DNA from: Hemibagrus wyckioides
Taxonomy: Eukaryota; Chordata; Actinopteri; Siluriformes; Bagridae
DNA: 64,000 nucleotides
Assembly: GCF_019097595.1 (NCBI RefSeq)
Contig: NC_080712.1
Span: 20,050,146 to 20,114,145, forward strand
Direction of reading: 5' to 3'
Shown here one piece after another: positions 60,383 through 64,000 of the stretch. The position numbers and the translations under genes were made by a program. Each line of letters opens with the position of its first letter. Position 1 is the first letter of the stretch. The notes under the pieces were generated by a model. It was not told the DNA's origin. It did not search any database and saw only the letters and a program-made list of their open reading frames with translations.

Positions 60383-61341
60383 TACACAATTACCAGGCAT
60401 AATATTATGACTTATTATTTATTTATTATTTATTATTTATTTATTTATATTATTATGACTTATAATATTATGGCTACTTCTTTTAGCCTTTTCCTTCAGG
60501 GCAGGCCGCAGCAAATCATCTCTCTCCACCTATCCCTATCTACTGCATCCTCAACACTTGCACCCACTAGCTTCATATCCTCATTTATTACATCCATATA
60601 CCTCCACTTTGGCCTTCCTCTTTGCCTCCTGCCTGGCAGCTCCATGTCCAACATTCTCCTACCAGTATACTCACTCTCCCTCCTCTGAACATATCCAAAC
60701 CATCTTAATCTGGCCTCCCTCTGTTCCTCTGATGTACTCGTTCCTAATTCTGTCCAACCTTGTCACTCCCAAAGAGAATCTCAACATCTCCAGCTCTGTT
60801 ACCTCCAGCTCTGACTCTTGTCTCTTCCTCAGTGACATTGCCTCTAAACCATACATCATGGCCGGTCCCACCACTGTCTTGTACACCTTCCCCTTGATTA
60901 TGACCACCTGCCTAATATTGTGTTGGTCCCCCTTTTGCTGCCAAAACAGCCCTGACCCATCAGGCACTGTGTATTCTGACACCTTTCTATCAGAACCAGC
61001 ATTAACTTCTTTTGCAATTTGAGCAACAGTAGCTCGTCTGTTAGATCAGATCATGGGCCAGTGTTCCTTTTGATAGATACTGACCACTGCAGACCAGGAA
61101 CACCCCACAAGAGCTGCAGTTTTGGAGTTTCAGTCGTCTAGCCATCACAATTTGGCCCTTGTCAAACTCGCTCAAATCCTTACACTTGCTCATTTTTCCT
61201 GCTTCTAACACATCAACTTTGAGGACAAAATGTTCACTTGCTGCCTAATATATCCCACCCACTAACAGGTGCCATGATGAGGAGATCATCAGTGCTATTC
61301 ACTTCACCTGTCACTGCTCATAATATTATGTCTGGTCAGGA
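60383..61341 (-). mobile_element. Group-A Tc1-like derivative interrupted by a LINE fragment
   Basis: The left end (ACCAGGCATAATATTATGAC) is separated from the body, which resumes at 60897 with GATTATGACCACCTGCC and runs to the right end (TCATAATATTATGTCTGGTC). Within the body the hinge region is deleted (jump near 61054), and several indels damage the DNA-binding frame. Confidence 0.75.
60412..60896 (-). mobile_element. 5'-truncated non-LTR retrotransposon (RTE-like) 3' end
   Basis: On the minus strand the C-terminal end of a LINE reverse transcriptase protein can be read: KVYKTVVGPAMMYGLEAMSL, ELEVTELEMLRFSLGVTRLD, RIRNEYIRGT, then further on an RGRPKWRYMD segment and DRWREMICC. These phrases follow the usual end of RTE-type elements. 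Its 3' tail is the TTATTTAT-rich tract at 60411-60450. ATTATGAC occurs at both edges (60404-60411 and 60897-60904), a possible target-site duplication. The clade assignment is from memory of motif style only. Confidence 0.7.
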
Positions 61342-62329
61342 TTCAGTTATGATCATGTAATTTAACTGAAAGCTGTTATTAGCTAACTTTCCTCAGACTA
61401 GTACATCCCATCCCTTCTGACACCCTCAATTCAAATCTCTTTTTTTTTTTAAAAAATCCTTACAGTAGCTAGGCGTAGTCTTTTTCAAGAGTAAAATACT
61501 TTTTCAGTCTTTTTCAATCAGGAATAATCTTTATTTCAGATCATATTCAGTTCAAATTTCTCCACTGACAAAAAGACACTTTATTACTTTACCATATGAA
61601 AACATAAAGAATTCAGGATAGTCATAAAGTGAGTTTTTGATTACTGGATATTAGGCTTTTGGACAGATTAAGCTTACATTTACAACAAGCTTACAGAGAT
61701 TTCATAACTACAAAAATACATTTGAATTGTTTTAATGTTCAAGTCTAGCCATAAGGACCTTTACCATTTCATTAACAGTTTGCAGGAGAAACGAAGTCAG
61801 GAATTAATTAGATGAAATTGTGTCACTGTTGTCTCTCTTCTGAGACCAAATCAACCTAATTTCTCAGACTATATCGGATTATTTGTGGAAAAAAAAGAAG
61901 AACAGGAGAACCTGTTTTTTTTTTTTGCTATTTCAGAATATTATTCAAGACCAGCTTGTGTTCATTTTTTATTTAAACCATGATATATCTCGTCAAATAA
62001 ATGTTTAGCCCAGTCGAATATTTTAATGATCGTCATTCTTTCATAGAACTTTACATTGAATGCAGAGATTTCATATAATTGACATTTTTCCTCATAAGTT
62101 CTGAATTTGCATTTTCAGGAACACAGGGATTCAGGATTGTGTAAATAGCACTGTCCATTAGCCTAATTGTAAATGGGAGAACTTAATTCCTCGTGGCATT
62201 TTTCCTTCTTCTTATTATTCTAGACTGACATGCTCCAGGGCAGGATGGTACAGGGAAATGCCAATCATATTCAATTAACAATTAGTGTAGAGCTTTTGAA
62301 TGTATTGTTTTATGTGGGTTGTGTTACCA
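61342..62329. other. Unassigned intron 2 DNA
   Basis: AT-rich with T-runs near 61440 and 61915. No repeat family or exon was recognised. Confidence 0.5.
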
Positions 62330-62570
62330 TCCTCACTGCTACAGGGTCTCTTGTTCAATCCTGAGCTTGGGTTACTGTCTATACTCATGGGTTTCCTCTC
62401 ACCTGCCAAAAAATATGTCCGCAGGTGCATTGGCTAATATAAATTACCCCAAATTTTGATTGTGTGTGTGTGGGAATGGTGCTCTGCAATGAACTGGTGT
62501 TCATCCCATCTGTTGTGTATTCTCAACTCACACCGTGATCCCCGGATTCACTATAACATTGGTTAATGTT
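62330..62570 (+). repeat. SINE-like remnant
   Basis: CTGCTACAGGGTCTCTTGTT and CAATCCTGAGCTTGGGTTAC mark a worn tRNA-like head. GGGTTTCCTCTCACCTGCCA and ACTGGTGTTCATCCCATCTG, then CCGTGATCCCCGGATTCACT, follow the SINE body order. Confidence 0.6.
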
Positions 62571-63066
62571 GGAGATTAAATGAAGTTTCCAATTCAGCAG
62601 CACTTCTTTGTGTCTAGTTTGGGAAATTTGTTATAGCAGTTCTTCTGCATTTAACTAAATTTGCTATTACGGGAGAGAACACTGCTTCTATTTCCTTTTT
62701 GGTCGACATTGGAAATTGTATGAAAAATAATACCTATTCATTAATATTTTCATCACAGTGGCAGCCATATTTTATGGAATCTGATGCAAATCCTCGCTTG
62801 ACCTTCCCTTCACTTTGTTCTTAATAGGATGATGAAATTAATTTTAGCCTAAGGTGCTTGCATTTACTACGTTATACCATTTTGTTAGTGCTTTTGTCAG
62901 GTGCAAGGACAGTCTCCCCTGACTTTTCATGACAGTAAAAAGATGTGTTAATGATTCAGTGTAGAATTTTGTTCATTGCTGAATGCTAGAGCACAGGGTT
63001 ACCAGTGTGATACTTGACCGAATTCATACAGTAACACTAAATGTGTTTTAATTCCTCCTGTTTCTA

Positions 63067-63103
<37 letters not shown>

Positions 63104-63421
63104 TTGCATGCAATGTACCAGTAAAGGCCTGTGCTGAATGTGTCAACCATGTTGGTCCAAGCATGAATCAGCCTGCTGTAATCACTAATGACAGTTCACG
63201 CTGTGACTCATACTAGCAGCAGTGCTGCAACTTGAATAAAACCACAGCACCACGCATATCCTCACATATAAAACCCTCATATTAACAGAGCTAAAGCTGA
63301 ATGCTCTGCCAAATGTCTGTCTTCCTTTTGGCTTCTCTCCTTAGGAATAGTAGCATGTTCCTAAAATTATTTTTTTCCAGTGTGCACAAGTTTACCAAAA
63401 CATCTTTTTACATACACCATA
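62571..63421. other. Unassigned intron 2 DNA
   Basis: It contains a TG microsatellite at 63069-63100 and nothing else recognised. Confidence 0.5.
63069..63100. repeat. (TG)n microsatellite
   Basis: TG run of about 32 bp. Confidence 0.92.
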
Positions 63422-64000
63422 TACTGGCCATAACATTAAAACCACTGACAGGCGTAGTGAATGACAATGATTATTTCATTACATTGGCACTTTTTAAGAA
63501 GTGAAAGCAAGCTGACATTCAGTTCTCAAATTTGATGGAAAAATAGGCAAGTGTCAGAATCTAAGTAATTTTGACCAGGGCCAAATAGTGATGGCTAGAA
63601 GACTGGATCAGAGCATCTGCAAAACCAGGGGTCTTGTGGGGTGTTCCTGGTATGCATTGGTTAGTACCTACCAAACGTGCCAAGGTCCAAGGAAGGGCAA
63701 CCGTTGCACCAGCGACAGGGACATGGGTGCCAAAGGCTCTTTGATGCTCATGGGGAGCTATACTGTCTGGTCTGATCTCACAAGAAGAGCTACTGTAGTA
63801 CATGCTGGCTATGACAGAAAGGTGTCAGAACACACAATGCACTGCAGACCGGGCAAAATGCCCATACTCACCCTTGTCCACTGCCAAAAGCACCTACAAT
63901 GGGCATGTGAGCATCATGGTGCAGTGGAAGAAGGTGGCCTGGTCTCATGTATCATGTTTACTTTTACATCATGTGGACAGCTGGGTAAAGGCTTCTTTGC
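63422..64000 (+). pseudogene. Tc1-like transposase (group E), cut by window edge
   Basis: The left end (ACTGGCCATAACATTAAAAC) is a Tc1-like terminal repeat. Downstream on the + strand one reads [20 protein letters not shown], then [14 protein letters not shown], a shifted hinge, [14 protein letters not shown] near 63810, and [10 protein letters not shown] near 63893. That is the region just before the first catalytic Asp of the DDE domain. Frameshifts are present, for example near 63680. The rest lies beyond the window, so it may be a near full-length but inactive copy. Confidence 0.7.

Larger units (their letters stand above)
59986..61341. repeat. Duplicated segment, copy 2 (with nested LINE fragment)
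   Basis: The unique part 59986-60382 matches copy 1 at 54846-55230, apart from a 20-25 bp TA-rich insertion near 60195 and a different patch at 60290-60335. A group-A element follows as in copy 1. Here the element is complete at its right end but is split by a LINE-like insertion at about 60412-60896. Confidence 0.8.
47536..64000 (+). other. kcnma1: kcnma1 intron 2 (partial, runs off the window)
   Basis: The intron begins GTGAGTATAG, a strong donor. No sequence resembling the S1 exon of Slo1 was found to the right edge, so the intron is longer than 16.4 kb. Group-A elements are concentrated here. Confidence 0.8.

Noticed and set aside
60558..61022. Longest + strand open frame in the window (154 codons)
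   Set aside because: It reads antisense through the LINE fragment and then into a group-A element, so it is a chance fusion across a transposon junction, not a gene.
54711..61341. Repeated motif spacing that might suggest a CRISPR or tandem array
   Set aside because: The repeats are transposon ends and a two-copy block with irregular spacing in a vertebrate intron. There is no array of short repeats and spacers.

Overview
The window is vertebrate nuclear DNA, almost certainly from a teleost fish. Its genes are split into short exons with GT/AG introns of up to 35 kb. The non-coding DNA is AT-rich, full of microsatellites, and littered with degraded Tc1/mariner-type transposons and tRNA-type SINE remnants of the kind common in bony fish. 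The species cannot be fixed from the sequence alone. A catfish-like genome would fit the Tc1 remnants, but that is a guess.

Two protein-coding genes are present, both on the + strand, in head-to-tail order. Positions 35-4136 hold the last five exons visible here of dlg5, a MAGUK scaffold. They encode the C-terminal guanylate-kinase-like domain and the stop codon, followed by a 3' UTR that probably runs to about 5985. About 5 kb of intergenic DNA follows, with three related Tc1-type remnants. From about 11150 a GC- and CpG-rich promoter/5' UTR region leads into coding exon 1 of kcnma1, the pore-forming subunit of the BK (Slo1) potassium channel (11833-12123). Coding exon 2 lies 35 kb downstream (47380-47535), and intron 2 runs off the right edge. 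The dlg5-kcnma1 order and orientation match the human 10q22 arrangement as I remember it, which supports both calls.

Everything else is intron or intergenic DNA. Five groups of Tc1-like DNA transposon remnants can be recognised by their ends and broken transposase reading frames. The most striking is a set of short elements with CAGGCATAACATTATGACC-type ends. Several keep only the paired-type DNA-binding part of a transposase and share one deletion junction. Two of these sit in a duplicated segment of intron 2 (54846-55692 and 59986-61341), and the second copy was later split by a 5'-truncated RTE-like LINE fragment.

I found no intact transposase, no RNA gene I would defend, and no CRISPR, viral or bacterial system. 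The most useful leads are the layered uORFs and multiple in-frame AUGs at the BK start, the weak exon-1 donor with a read-through frame, and the deletion-derivative transposon family. Exon boundaries were derived by hand from splice signals, reading phase and remembered family sequence. No alignment was run.
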